NCBI GenBank assembly: GCA_965153355.1
Contig: OZ231126.1
Span: forward strand, 19,592,001 to 19,656,000
DNA from: Flaccisagitta enflata
Taxonomy: Eukaryota; Chaetognatha; Sagittoidea; Aphragmophora
Direction: 5' to 3'
Length of the DNA stretch: 64,000 bases
In this document: positions 1-10,909 of the stretch, in pieces
Layout: each line of letters starts with the position of its first letter
How positions within the stretch are numbered: position 1 is the stretch's first letter
Program-made: the position numbers and the translations under genes
Notes under the pieces: model-generated
Database searches by the model: none
What the model was told of the DNA's origin: nothing
Seen by the model: only the letters and a program-made list of their open reading frames with translations

Positions 1-2
1 AT

Positions 3-3000
3 GCTACGCGGCAGCTTCATACACAGTATCGGCATAACTTCTTCAAAGTGAGTTGATAGCTAATATATATTAAGTTTTACGGATTTACCCACTGCTTCTG
101 CTTAGTTGAGAAGTCGCGTGGGCTTTAGTGAAGAGGACATGGCGTTATTTCATCAAAAATTGCGCGATTGGGAATTGAGCTGCGATCCCAAATTTCGATG
201 GTGTGCTCATTGCGAGACCGGATTCGTATGGCAAAGTCGTAATCTCAAGATGAAATGTTTTCAATGCGAGCAATACACCTGCTTCAGGTGAGATAGGAGT
301 GATGCTGTGATGGTATCATGGTGTTGTTAATTTGTTATTGTATTCATTGTTGAGCAACGCTCACTCTTAAACAATGTTACTGTTCGCTCATATTCGATCA
401 TTATCTTGGTCCCTGCAAGTGTTGAATGAACTATTTTGGTCTCTGCAGCTGTAAAAATCGATGGGTGATCCAACACGATACAATGACATGTGAGGAGTTT
501 ATAGATTGGAAGCGGCAAAAGGAGGCCGAAGAGAAAGAGTCCATCTATTCTATGCTTGGTAAGATTAAACCATTTTCTGCACCTTTTCGCGCTGGTATGA
601 CTGAAAATATTTTGGCCCACAGATTGATACCGTTCCCCTATCTCTCCTTCCTAAATTCTTCTAACAGATGAAATCGGTTTGTCTTGCCCTCGATGCCGAG
701 CCAAGTTTGCTCTCTCCAAAGGTGGATGTCTGCATTTCCAATGCACTCAATGCCATTACGAGTTTTGCCAAGGATGTAACGAACCGTTTTTCACCGCCGA
801 ACAGCCGTGTTCAACGTGCCCCAGCAGGCTGGTAAGCCAGTGAAGGCGATTAGTTATGATAAACTATGTCTGTTTTATTGGTAGCAGTTATAAAACATTC
901 GAACTTCCACCTACGTCCTACAAGTTCTCGCGTGCACGAAATATCATTTGCAGGGCCTCCATTGTCATCACCCGCGTAATTGCCTTTTCTATCTTCGTGA
1001 CTGTTCCATTCCGAAACTGCAAAATGTGTTGATATTCGGAGCGGTGTCTTTCATGCGGGACAGTCCCTTGCCCGCCGTTCAGAGTCCCTCCTCTAAATCG
1101 GACATCTTTCTGATGAAGAAATGGTTGCGAAGGAAAAGCAAAGCCGTCGTCAGCGTTTGCAACGTCGTCGAGTCAAAAGAAATGGGCCAATCGCTCAAGG
1201 TCTGGAATTACCCTCCTGAATTGTTAACTGCAGGTGGATCATCCTGCAAGCACTCAAGGCGGATCGTCCGCTAATTGACTCGCCCCTCTTAGAACAATCA
1301 TCATTTTTAGTCGCGGACTAGCGACTCTGTAAGAGGCTTTGTCCGTCCGTCGGTTGGTTGGTCGGTTTGTTGGTTGGTCGGTCGGTTGGTCCGTGGTGAT
1401 CGAGTTGGTAAGTGTGAAAACACGCATTTCCGCCCCTGCCCACCCGTCCGCGACTGGTATTGGCCGTGTATCCGGCCTTGTTGATTTACTTAATTCTTTT
1501 GTTTCTTTAGGATGAACCCTGCGGAAGACCCGTCGAGGTCAAGGCCGCGGGTCTCTGCGAATTGCACTACAAGGTATGCAACTGTGATCTATAGCAGTTT
1601 CTACTTGAAAGCTCCCGGATATGTGTAATAATGGCTTTCTTCAGACAAAAAAGATTCTCATGCTTCTTAAGCTGGCCGCGGGTACCGCTGACCATGCACA
1701 ACTCATTGTATGTGACATATTTGTCCTCGACGATCAGTTTACGTCGAGGACTATAACATAGCCTTGATCGTGTGGTAAGCCGTTTGTTTGTTTGTTTGTC
1801 TCAACCCTTAAAAACTTAAGAACTACAACTCAGATGTTGATGAAACTTGGTCAGTCTTATTTTGAGGGCATCACTAACCTGTGTACCAACTTTCAACAAC
1901 ATTCATAAATATTTTATACCCTTTGCCTATTATATTTGTAGTAATATTAATTCCTGGAAATTTATATAGGGGAAGGGTAGTAAAGAATCACCAATGTTGT
2001 TTAAACTTGTTTCGGAAGTTCATTGTAGTAATTTAAGCTCCCCTGCAAGAATTCAGATAATTCTGAGTATTGGTTTAGAAGATATTTGGGTATTTTGCTA
2101 TTAATATTAATTCCTAGACTTGTGCAATTTATATAGGGGAAGGGTAGTAAAGGTTCACCAATGTTGTTCAAACTTGTTGGGAAGGTTCATTGCATCAATT
2201 AAAGCACCCCTGCAAGATTTCAGTAAATTCTGAGTATTGGTTAAGAAAATATAAGGGTATTTATGATGTATCTAGTAACATTATATCCTGGACTTAAAAA
2301 AATTTTTTTTTTTTTGAAATTTTTTTTGATGAATTTTTTTTTTTTATATATTTTTTTTTTTTTGAAAAAAAATTTTTTTTATTTTTTTTTTTTTGAATTT
2401 TTTTTTTTTTTTTTTTGAGAAAAAATCTTTTTTTTTTTTTTGAAATTTTTTTCTTTTAATTTTTGGAAAAATTTTTTGTCATGTAAATTTTTTTGTGTTG
2501 GATTATAAGGTATGCTTTCATAGACTTCAAGGAATGCCATCATGGACTTTAAGGTATGCCATCATGGACTTCAAGGTATGCTATCATAGGCTGCAAGGTA
2601 TGCCACCATGGACTTCAAGTTATGCAATCGGTAGCTGGGTCAGACTGAGTAGCCGGGTCAGACTGAGTAGCCGGGTCAGACTGAGTAGCCGGGTCAGACT
2701 GAGTAGCCGGGTCAGACTGAGTAGCCGGGTCAGACTGAGTAGCCGGGTCAGACTGAGTAGCCGGGTCGGACACCAAATAGACTACAGTAAAGGACTGTTG
2801 TTTTTAAGCTTTTTTTGCATAGTGTAGCACATTGAATAAATCAAGCAAGGCAAATTGATTAAATAAAAGAAAGAAAAAAAATCAGATTAGACAACGGTGA
2901 AGAGCAAAGTGAACGAACTATTTTCGTATACTGCCTTTTGGCTCCTATCTCAGGAATACCTCGTGCGCACGATTAATAGCAACAATCTGGACCCGCTCGA

Positions 3001-3666
3001 CCATTTTAGTCTTGAAGACGTTCTAGTCATTGCTCAAAGAGAGCAGAAATTCAAAGGGCTCGTTATCCCGCCTAAGGGTGACGACGGTGACGAAACCTAC
3101 AAGGCAAAACTGGTACAGGTATGTTTTGTCCAAGAAGACTATTTTGTAACTACTGTCAATCAAATTTTTTGTGTCATGTGTGTGCACCGAGTGAACAAAA
3201 TTCTTCAGGACAACAGGGTACCCTTGCCATAAATCACACTATATCACTCTCAGACATCTCATGAACCGTCATTCATGCATTGCCACACCGAAAGCGTTGA
3301 AGGAATATCATCGCCACAATATTCATGCGTTAGTTGCATTACCGTAATGTAATCATATAATTTTCAGTCTCGGACTCGTCTCTCTTGTCCATCTGTCCGT
3401 TAGTCCGTAATGATCAGGTCAAAAAATGTGAAAATGCGTATTTTTGATGCGTATAAGTTACATGGGTGTAGTGTGTGTCTTGTACGCCCCTGCCCACCCG
3501 TCCGCGACGATACTGCAACCCCGCGTTACTTGTTCAATAACAATGACGTAGTGGCGAACTATGTCTTATGAAAATAAATTTCTTTGATTCAAAGGAGTCA
3601 CTTCTGCAATGGATCTTCCCTTCTACACAGATACTCAAGGAGAAAGCGCCGCTTCGTCGAACGTAA
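3..3666 (+). CDS. RNF31: HOIP/RNF31-like RBR E3 ubiquitin ligase, C-terminal exons (partial at 5' end)
   Basis: Eight exons read in one frame: 3-47, 106-287, 449-558, 668-831, 954-1199, 1511-1573, 2954-3118 and 3631-3666 (336 residues, stop at 3664). They give the end of the IBR domain ([19 protein letters not shown]), then RING2 with the [11 protein letters not shown] segment. The Cys after GG corresponds to the catalytic cysteine that takes ubiquitin as a thioester, and the CxH pair is kept. Next comes the [12 protein letters not shown] stretch and a linear-ubiquitin-determining (LDD) region with [21 protein letters not shown] and EYLVRTIN. This order is diagnostic of HOIP, the catalytic LUBAC subunit that builds Met1-linked ubiquitin chains in NF-kB and innate signalling. 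The N-terminal PUB, zinc-finger, UBA and RING1 parts lie upstream of the window. The exon-5 donor (GTCTGG at 1200) is weak but is required by the conserved protein. The 1.4-kb intron 1574-2953 holds tandem repeats. Confidence 0.9.
1306..1490 (+). repeat. Dispersed GTCCGTCCG/GGTTGGTCGG repeat, copy in HOIP intron
   Basis: The copy begins with TTTAGTCGCGGAC and a short palindrome, then a run of GTCCGTCC/GGTTGGTCGG, then GTGAAAACACGCATTTCCGCC. It ends CCCGTCCGCGACTGGTATTGG CCGTGTATCCGGCCTTGTT. The same modules recur in both orientations throughout the window (for example 20024-20180, 46747-46910, 47303-47490, 48121-48275), so this is an interspersed family. Confidence 0.8.
1947..2260 (+). repeat. 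Tandem duplication of a ~157-bp unit in HOIP intron
   Basis: Two diverged copies, roughly 1947-2100 and 2104-2258, share TTTATATAGGGGAAGGGTAG, CACCAATGTTGTT, CCCCTGCAAGA and TTCTGAGTATTGGTT in the same order. An A/T-homopolymer-rich stretch follows at 2290-2490. Confidence 0.8.
2500..2630 (+). repeat. 24-bp minisatellite (about 5 copies)
   Basis: Units of the form AAGGTATGCCATCATGGACT TC repeat with a few substitutions. They lie just before the 18-bp array. Confidence 0.8.
2634..2768 (+). repeat. 18-bp minisatellite (about 7 copies)
   Basis: The unit CAGACTGAGTAGCCGGGT is repeated head to tail without spacers, with almost no divergence. It lies in the HOIP intron. Confidence 0.9.
3363..3515 (+). 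repeat. Degenerate copy of the GTCCGTCCG dispersed family
   Basis: It starts TTTCAGTCTCGGACTCG, continues with CTGTCCGTTAGTCCGTAATGA and GTGAAAATGCGTATTT, and ends GCCCCTGCCCACCCGTCCGC. It lies in the last HOIP intron. Confidence 0.65.
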
Positions 3667-4658
3667 CGGCGATACCATAATCTAGTCAGCACTGTTGTGT
3701 GAGAAACCTGAAGTCATTCAACGAATCAAGTCTTTCATGCGGGATTAGCGGGAAGTATCGATGCAGCTAGTGTGCTCATTTGATCAACGCTGTCACTCCA
3801 AATCCAATAACTGCATATATTTTTCCTTCGTAGTCTATACAAATGTAGTGTTATTACATTTAATAACTGATTATGCGTTTGACAAGGTCGCGCAGCTGAT
3901 GATTGCTTTATTTTAAAAAAGATCTTGATTTCTTGTGTAGTCATTGAAAATGTTAGATATTGGTAATAAGTAAAAACAGATTTGCGAATCCAGTTGATGG
4001 CTGGGTTATGTTTTTTAATTTTAATGGTAACCAACGGCATTGATTACTGGTTACAAAGTCTTAACCAACGATGAAGAGGGCTTCTCAAGTGCCCTCATGA
4101 TTAAGTTTTTTTTTCTGCAGAGAAGAAGAGAACAAGCGTTTTAAACAATGGTAGAGAACTGATGATGTAAAAAGAAAAAGAAACGAGATATTAATGATAA
4201 CTTTTTCACCGAGAAAAATTTTAACAATTCATGTTGACCAAATAATATCTTAGTTTTGTTTTCCTTTGCGACGGAATCTTCCAAACTGAACGAATTCCAT
4301 TCCATTCATCAGAATATTCAGTGGCTTTTGTTTTAGTTTTCGTCTTTCAGCTAGATTCATCATTGATCCTCTTCTTCCTTCTCAAGATCATGACCCAAGT
4401 CATCACCAATTCAGTAGCCAAAGAGGTTCATGATACCTTTAGTTAGTGATAGCTTATTCCTCATTTGGTGCGTGTTCACGCATTTCCATATTGATCTCTG
4501 GCCGCCGTTTAGTTCCGGCATTGATCGTGATCGATCATAATCTCGCCGCCCTCAGTCAATAAGCGATAATCCCAAAAATGATTCACGCCGTCCGGAGGAA
4601 GTAATTCCGCTCCTCAGTTCTGAGATTGACCGAAAGAAAGATATTTCGTTGTAAAGCC
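3667..4658. other. Intergenic spacer, HOIP to IQ-SCHIP1
   Basis: No gene or repeat family recognised. Two pyrimidine-rich 3' splice-site-like motifs occur (GTCTTTCAG near 4350 and CTCCTCAG near 4617). The second lies about 40 nt before the next start codon. Confidence 0.5.
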
Positions 4659-7600
4659 ATGTCCATTATCGATGATCCTGTCGATGATGACACGGCCGGC
4701 CAATCTAGCGCCGCCCCGCCGGACGGAGTGGCGCGACCGCCAGATAAACCACCTATTAAGTTGAGAAGCAAGAAACACGGAAGGGCGGAGAATGGCAGGC
4801 TACGACCGACTAGCATCCATATCTTCGAGGATCTGGAGAAGAATGGCGTTATCCCGGATAAAGCGCTTTCGTCTTACAAGGTACACCGCACTCAGTTGAT
4901 ATTTTTGCATCTGGCACGCTCTTTCATCATACTTTTCGTTAAATGGAAATCGCACAATTCCATTGCCTCTTTCACCTGTACTTTAACTTTGTCAACACCT
5001 GTTACCGAGACTGAAACTCCCACGTTTGTTTTATCTTTACAGTCGCTTGCTCGAAGTCAACGAATGAGTCGCACCATGCAGGCGTTGTACTCCATTGATC
5101 CTCGTATTGCCAAAGATGTATTTGAAACCGAAGGTATGTTAAATTGTAATTGCACTTTTTATCTTTTATAAGAACGTCATTATTTGCCAAAGCCTTCAAA
5201 AGACATAGAGATAGCTACTAATAAAATAACTACGATGTTCTTAATTTTAGAGCCATTTCAAGCCTTGGTTCTTATAAAAAATAAAAAGTAACTAGTCATC
5301 CAAGGATCGCACGTGGTCAGCGGTACCCGATGCCCTGCTGGGAATGATCTAGTGAAGAAGTGGAGTGAGAGCAGGGCAGCGGCCCCAAAGGGCCGATGTC
5401 CTGTACAACACAGGGGGGAATTTCCATACGTCCTGAGGGGGCATATTTCATGCCTTAGATGACTGATTTAGGCCGCCGAAGGCATATTTGAAGGCTGCAG
5501 GGCATAATTAAGGCTTGGAGAGCCGATCTGAGGTTTGGAGGCAAATTTAAACCATGAAGGGCTGATTTTATGCTTGGAGGGCTAATTGAGGGTCTGGAAG
5601 GCAGATTTGAGGTCTGGAGGTCAGATTTGAGGTGGGGGGCTGATCCGAAGCCTGGAAAGCTGATTTGAGGCCTGGGGGGTTAAATTGAGGGCTGGGAGGG
5701 CAAATTTGAGGGCTGGGAGAGCAAATTTGAGGGCTGGGAGGGCAAATTTGAGGCCAACGGGGGGGGGGGGGGGGGACGGAAGGACGGACGTATGGAAATT
5801 CCCCCCTGTGTTCTACAGGACATCGGCCCATTGGGGCCGCTGCCCAAAAAGTGTAGGTTTTCATCGAACATATCCTGAGTTCATTTCAAAAAGATTTGCT
5901 GCTGAAAGACTGAATTTTGAATGGTTACTGACAAATGATCCTGATACAAACGCGTTGTTAAATTCTTTATGCTATGTCAACGAATTGTCCAGCCGCCTCT
6001 TCTCTACCCGATGACGCGATGCGTCCCGTGTCCGTGTTCGACTTCCGGTCGAAACCATCGACTCCCTCGTCGCCGCTCCAGCCTGGGATCGCCGCGATCG
6101 GCAGCTGGTCACCCGAGCAATTGGCCGCGGCGTCGACGGCGGCTTTGATCATCCAGCGTCACTTCCGGGGATTTCTGGGTCGACGGCGGTACGCGGCCCG
6201 GATGTGGGAAGTGTACGCCGAGGAGGAGGAAAAGCAGAGGAAGGAGAAAGAAAAAGTGTTGGTGGAGGAAACGGAAATCCTGGTCGCTGCCAGAAAAGCC
6301 GTCATCGATATGGAAGAGTTGGAAACGGTGGGGGTTGATTTCTGGTTGCTGTTGTTGTGGTTGTCTTTGGTCAGAATGTACTTCTAAGGATATTCTCTCA
6401 TCAACCCTCATCTCCACTCTTCCTTTTTCTTCGTCATTTGGGCTATCCTCTTTTTGATATCAGTCATTTCTTCCTCCTTTAAACTTCCTCTAACTTCCTT
6501 CTTCCAATTTGTAGACAGCATGGATCTCATATAGCGAGTAACTCCCATGTTACTTAATCATTTCAGATTGATTACTGAATAAACATAATTCTTCGTCCTC
6601 CTAATTCAGACGAAACGCAACGCGGAGCGTCTTCTGGTCTCGCGCGTGGTGACGATTCAACGCGCTTGGCGTGCTCATCGTGCGAGTGTCGTTCGCGAAA
6701 TGCCCAATCTCGCGCATTCCCGCCTGCCCACCCGCGGAGATAAAGGAGAGAAAAAAGTGGCTCTTCCTCCGCCGCCGTCTTCTATTTCTTGCGACTCCAT
6801 CGCGGATTGCGCCATGAGACCTGACGGAGGCGGGTCGTCGACAACGACGACTTCAGCGGCAACGGCACGTGCTTCCAATCCATCAACGAAGAGATCCATC
6901 GTCGGCAAACCTCGACTCGTCGGATTAGACCGAGAAGCCATTCGTCTTCAACTGGCCATGGAAGATGACGTCGATCTCGACGATGACGACGACGATCTCG
7001 ACGTCAAAATTGTCGGGACTACCAACCGTCGTCGATTCTCCGACGAGACGTTTCTGGAAGTGACGCTCAACGACATATTGGAGGAAGCGGTCGCGGAAAC
7101 CGTCGGTGCGGCCGTCCTGCCAGTTTCTGCTGTCGTTGAAGCAGAAACTGGAAAATCAGATGACACTTCCGTATTTGGAGATGGTGACGGTGCAGCCGCA
7201 GCTGCCGCGGCGTCGGCGGCGTCCACTTTTCGCGAGCCGCTGCCACGGCCGAAGAACGCCTTCGACGATGCTTGCGATCTTCTTAGGAAAGAAACGGAAA
7301 TTCAGTTGGCGCAGTCGCCGGCGTTGGCGCATTTGCAGATGGAACTTGAGAAAAATGAAAGGGAAGAGTCGCCGTCGATTGTCGATAGCTTTGAGGAACT
7401 CAAAAACATGGTCAAGCATGACGGAATCGACGAGGCGGAAGTCGCTAATCTAAACGTCGCCAGTTTGCAGGTGAGATTTCTCATGAGAATGCGACGATTC
7501 GCTAATTTGCATATTGCTGTATTGGTTGGCGAAAACTTTTATTGCTTGGCTAATGAACGGGCTTATCTTGAATAACTTGAGCTGCATGTTCCATGTTCAA

Positions 7601-8376
7601 ATGATTTTAAAGTAGCTAGGTATGGTTGATTTTGGCGGAGCGGAATATTTTTTGGGATCATATCTATACTCGTCTTCTTCCGCTCTTCACTGAGATAAGT
7701 CAATGCGCTTCGTCGCTGCTCGGCTCTGTCAGCTTTGGTTTGACTATGTCGAGGTGTGCGAGGTGTCGAAATTTGCATAATTTCTAAGAACATGGCCCTT
7801 TTCTTTACGATAAGGCTATGTTTTTAGAAATGCAAATCAATGCATTCAGAGTCAATATGTAATAAAATTAAGAATTTCATGTAGGACAAGTTAAGGAAAA
7901 GGGGTTATTTTCTTTTATTTTTCTTAATTTTTGCAACTGATTTTGAACTCGTAAATAATACTCGATGCAAATAAATCTATATATTAAGAGTGTAGTTTCT
8001 TTTAAAGAAATTGTGAATTTATCATTTTAATTTTTTTTCTAGAATATGATTTAACCATGGAAAGATTAAACATGCCCCCTCGAACTATTAATAAAACTGC
8101 TTGAGACGATGTGTCTTCTTTTATGACCCCTCCTCTTATTGATCTAGCCTTCAACGTTGTCTTGCCCTCATTGATTGCTTTGACCTTTTTTCTCAGGTAC
8201 TTGTCAACGATCTCCTCACTCGCGTTGAGACCAACAACGAAGAATTAATGGCGCTTTTGCAGGAGCGAGATCAACTCCACATGGAGCAGGATTCCATGTT
8301 AGTCGATATCGAGGATTTGATCAAGCAGTGTAAAAGACAGGCGGAATTGAACAATCGGAGGGGCATTCCAAGATGA
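4659..8376 (+). CDS. IQ-motif / SCHIP1-domain protein (IQCJ-SCHIP1-like)
   Basis: Five exons (4659-4880, 5043-5133, 5993-6327, 6610-7470, 8197-8376) splice in frame to 562 residues. The start is the first ATG of the open frame. Two IQ-type calmodulin-binding segments are visible: IIQRHFRGFLGRRR near residue 158 and TIQRAWRAHR near residue 230. An acidic low-complexity region follows. The C-terminus has the SCHIP1 coiled-coil signature, including LMALLQERDQLHMEQDSMLV DIEDL at about 515-540. SCHIP proteins bind merlin/schwannomin, and the vertebrate IQCJ-SCHIP1 fusion is found at axon initial segments and nodes. Calmodulin binding here is inferred from the motifs. The exon-3 donor (GTGGGG) is unusual. 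Intron 2 contains a foldback repeat (5286-5850). A second SCHIP1 gene without IQ motifs lies at 16071-41259. Confidence 0.85.
5286..5845. mobile_element. Inverted-repeat element with minisatellite core, copy 1
   Basis: The left terminus GGGCAGCGGCCCCAAAGGGC at 5374 continues GATGTCCTGTACAACACAGG and is matched in reverse at 5785-5845. An outer left extension (5286-5373) matches sequence flanking copy 2. The core is a ~21-bp unit based on TTTGAGGCCTGGAGGGCTGA, ending in a G homopolymer near 5760. It has no coding capacity. Copies 2 and 3 are at 21554 and 22302. Confidence 0.85.
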
Positions 8377-9288
8377 TTAAAAAAAGATTGGGAAAAAAAT
8401 TGTTACATTTCGAGAATTATCCAATCGTAATCGTGAATCGTCTTTCATCTTGTAATGCCGCCTTCTCAAGACATTCTAGACAGCTGTCGGATCCCTACCT
8501 AAAAAAATACGTTCGTAATTAGCCGTTTTTGCTGGCTTCCAACTTATTGCTACATGTGAAGCGTTGATAGGGCCAAGCATAATCGCCCTTAAGTGCAGGA
8601 TTTGGAACCCATGTTCAAAAAGTTCTGGCCATTCAAGAAATTTTCTTGTAACCTCTTCTAACCTCAGCTTGGTTCTCAGGCTGATATTTCATTCAGACTA
8701 TGCCGCATTCTGGCTTTGATAAATGATACACTGATTCTATAACGCGACACTAACGTTTGTTTACACCTTTTCTCCCTCTTCCACCTTTAAATGGATGGAC
8801 CATGTTATTTTACCTTTTCTCGTTTTTTTCCGTAAGCCCTCATTTTTTGGGCCGCTCCATTTGATACTAGTCATAAAAAGCTTTATTCATCGTGAAGGCG
8901 AAAGAATATGAATTGTTTAGGGCGGGGTTGTTTAATCCAAGGCATATCTCAGCATGGTATCTAGTTGGGGCCCTTTCCTCTTGGGCCCCTAGTTCACCGG
9001 GATGTGATTCATTTTTGCGGCAGTTTCTTAATTTGACTGAGTTTTATATCAGGATGTACTGGTAAATTGGTAAGCTACCATGGCGCCGCCCTACCTTTTC
9101 TGGCGAAGCCCCATTATTAGTAGAGAATGGATTCTTCTTTCTTCGTTTCATTCCACGAAAATAAATTCCTTACTGTCCTTATTTTAACTCTCTTCAACCT
9201 TGAATGTATGAGTATCTATGAATTTTATTTATTCCAGGAACACGGCAATTTGTCAAAAGCAAATCTGACTCGAAAAAAGATTAAGGAA
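8377..9288. other. Intergenic spacer, IQ-SCHIP1 to SARS2
   Basis: No repeat or gene recognised. A strong acceptor-like TTTATTTATTCCAG ends at 9237, 51 nt before the SARS2 start codon. An upstream 5' non-coding exon or a trans-splice site are both possible. Confidence 0.5.
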
Positions 9289-10698
9289 ATGCTGAGGCCG
9301 TCTTTATTGAAATCGGTAAACGATTCCGTTTCCTTTACTTGCCGTCGATGGTTAGCAGCCGGCAATTTCCCTCCTCCTGACTTTGATTGGGACAATTTGC
9401 TTCACGATGCATCTATCGAAGACAACATCGTCCACCGCAAAGGCGTCGGTGACATTCAACGACTTCGGAGACTCGTCGCCGATTCTATCGACGCCGCTAC
9501 CTCTTCATCGTCATCATTTCCTCCTCCCATACTCACTCCAGATTTACTCGACGAGGCTCTCCGCATTCCCAACGCGACGCATCCGGACGTCCCGATCGGG
9601 GACGAGACTCAGTCTCGCGTCGTCGCCGAATTCAACTCTAAACGTTCTTTCTCATTCCCGCCTAAGACTCACGTGGAAATCGGCTCTCTGCTCAAAGGCC
9701 TTAGAACGGAAGACGTCGGTTTAACCACCGGCAAAAAAAGTTACTATCTCATGAACGACGTGGCCACGCTGGAACGCGCGCTTGTCAAATACGCCTTGTC
9801 CATTTTACGCCAAGCCGGATTTCGCCTCATCTCCGTGCCGGATATTCTGCGCCACGACGTCATTCGGAGATGCGGGTTCGAGACAGATAACGTCGCCAAC
9901 AACGCGGTTTATAAAGTCAAGTTGCCGAGGACAAGTACAGTGGTTGATGCCGGTAGAAACGACAACGACGACGACAATATCGAACAAAATGAAAGTGATG
10001 TGGAGGAATTTTGTCTATCCGGAACAGCGGAAATGGGTATCGCCGGTTTCCTCAAAGACACGACATTCCGCGCGTCGGAATTGCCTTTGAAAATCGCCGC
10101 CGTGTCGCGTTGCTTCCGGTCGGAAATGTCGACTCGCGCGATCGACAGGGGACTTTATCGCGTGTTACAATTTACCAAAGTGGAGATGTTCTGCTTGACG
10201 CGCGGCGACGTGGAGGAAAGCGAAGCGATGTTGACGGAGTTGTTGACTCTGCAAAGACGGATTTTCGAACCGTTGGGGATCTGCTGTCGAGTGCTGGAGA
10301 TGTCGACGCAAGAGTTGGGAGCTCCGGCGTATCACAAGTACGACGTGGAAGCTTGGATCGAGTCCAGAGACGCCTTTAGCGAGATTTCATCGACTTCTAA
10401 TTGTACCGATTATCAAAGTCGAAGATTAGGTTTCCGGTATATTGATGATCAAGGCGGCGATGAAGGGAAATTGGCACATTGCCATTCGTTGAATGGAACG
10501 GCCTGCGCCGTGCCGAGATTGATACAGACCATTTTGGAACATCATCAACTGGAAAACGGCGAAGTGACAGTGCCCGAAGTGTTAGTGCCATTTTGCCGGA
10601 ATAAACGCAAGTTGGAACTGAAACCTGAATGGCCCGTTTATTTCTACAAGGATTTTGGCGAGAAAATCCCGGCCCTCAACACCAGAGATAAACCTTGA
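9289..10698 (+). CDS. SARS2: Seryl-tRNA synthetase, mitochondrial
   Basis: A single-exon frame encodes 469 residues from ATG 9289. The frame is open further 5', but that part looks like intron or UTR sequence ending in TTCCAG at 9237. The first ~25 residues (MLRPSLLKS, CRRW) are basic and Ser-rich, as in a mitochondrial presequence. The body has class II synthetase features of SerRS: the TAE-type serine pocket (LSGTAEMGIAGFL), motif 2 CFRSE, QFTKVEMF, the YHKYDVEAW and EISSTSNCTDYQSRR core, and NGTACAVPRLI in motif 3. This last form is typical of mitochondrial SerRS rather than the cytosolic enzyme. It charges mitochondrial tRNA-Ser. A short acidic insertion (NDNDDDN) sits before the serine-binding motif. 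GCSH starts 211 bp downstream on the same strand. Confidence 0.93.
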   Translation: MLRPSLLKSVNDSVSFTCRRWLAAGNFPPPDFDWDNLLHDASIEDNIVHRKGVGDIQRLRRLVADSIDAATSSSSSFPPPILTPDLLDEALRIPNATHPDVPIGDETQSRVVAEFNSKRSFSFPPKTHVEIGSLLKGLRTEDVGLTTGKKSYYLMNDVATLERALVKYALSILRQAGFRLISVPDILRHDVIRRCGFETDNVANNAVYKVKLPRTSTVVDAGRNDNDDDNIEQNESDVEEFCLSGTAEMGIAGFLKDTTFRASELPLKIAAVSRCFRSEMSTRAIDRGLYRVLQFTKVEMFCLTRGDVEESEAMLTELLTLQRRIFEPLGICCRVLEMSTQELGAPAYHKYDVEAWIESRDAFSEISSTSNCTDYQSRRLGFRYIDDQGGDEGKLAHCHSLNGTACAVPRLIQTILEHHQLENGEVTVPEVLVPFCRNKRKLELKPEWPVYFYKDFGEKIPALNTRDKP

Positions 10699-10840
10699 TG
10701 GCTTATTTTTTGATGTGTTGTCTGTTGGTGTTAGGTATTAATCACTTGATCGAAATGGCGAATGCCGATTCCTTGCTTCAAAGAGAAGAAAAGAAAAAAA
10801 ACCGTTTGTGCCCACGTTTTGTTATGAACAGTTTCCCTAT

Positions 10841-10847
10841 TTTTCAG
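10841..10847 (+). promoter_or_regulatory. Candidate 3' splice (possibly trans-splice) site before GCSH
   Basis: CCCTATTTTTCAG ends at 10847 inside the 211-bp SARS2-GCSH gap, 62 nt before the GCSH ATG. A strong acceptor with almost no room for an upstream cis exon is consistent with spliced-leader addition. This is unproven. Confidence 0.35.
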
Positions 10848-10909
10848 CTCAGTCGATTGTGGGAGGACATAAAATGAATCTCTGAAAAATCCAGTAACCA
10901 AATAGAGAG

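Noticed and set aside
948-1274. Reading the RING2-LDD exon of HOIP through to its stop at 1272
   Set aside because: The conserved LDD continuation is only recovered by splicing at 1199 to 1511. The read-through tail has no similarity.
2634-2768. Possible CRISPR-like array of 18-bp repeats
   Set aside because: There are no spacers between units, the genome is eukaryotic, and no cas genes are present. It is a minisatellite.
9127-9288. N-terminal extension of SARS2 (frame open from 9127)
   Set aside because: The sequence is hydrophobic/AT-rich and precedes an acceptor at 9237. The ATG at 9289 gives a normal mitochondrial presequence.
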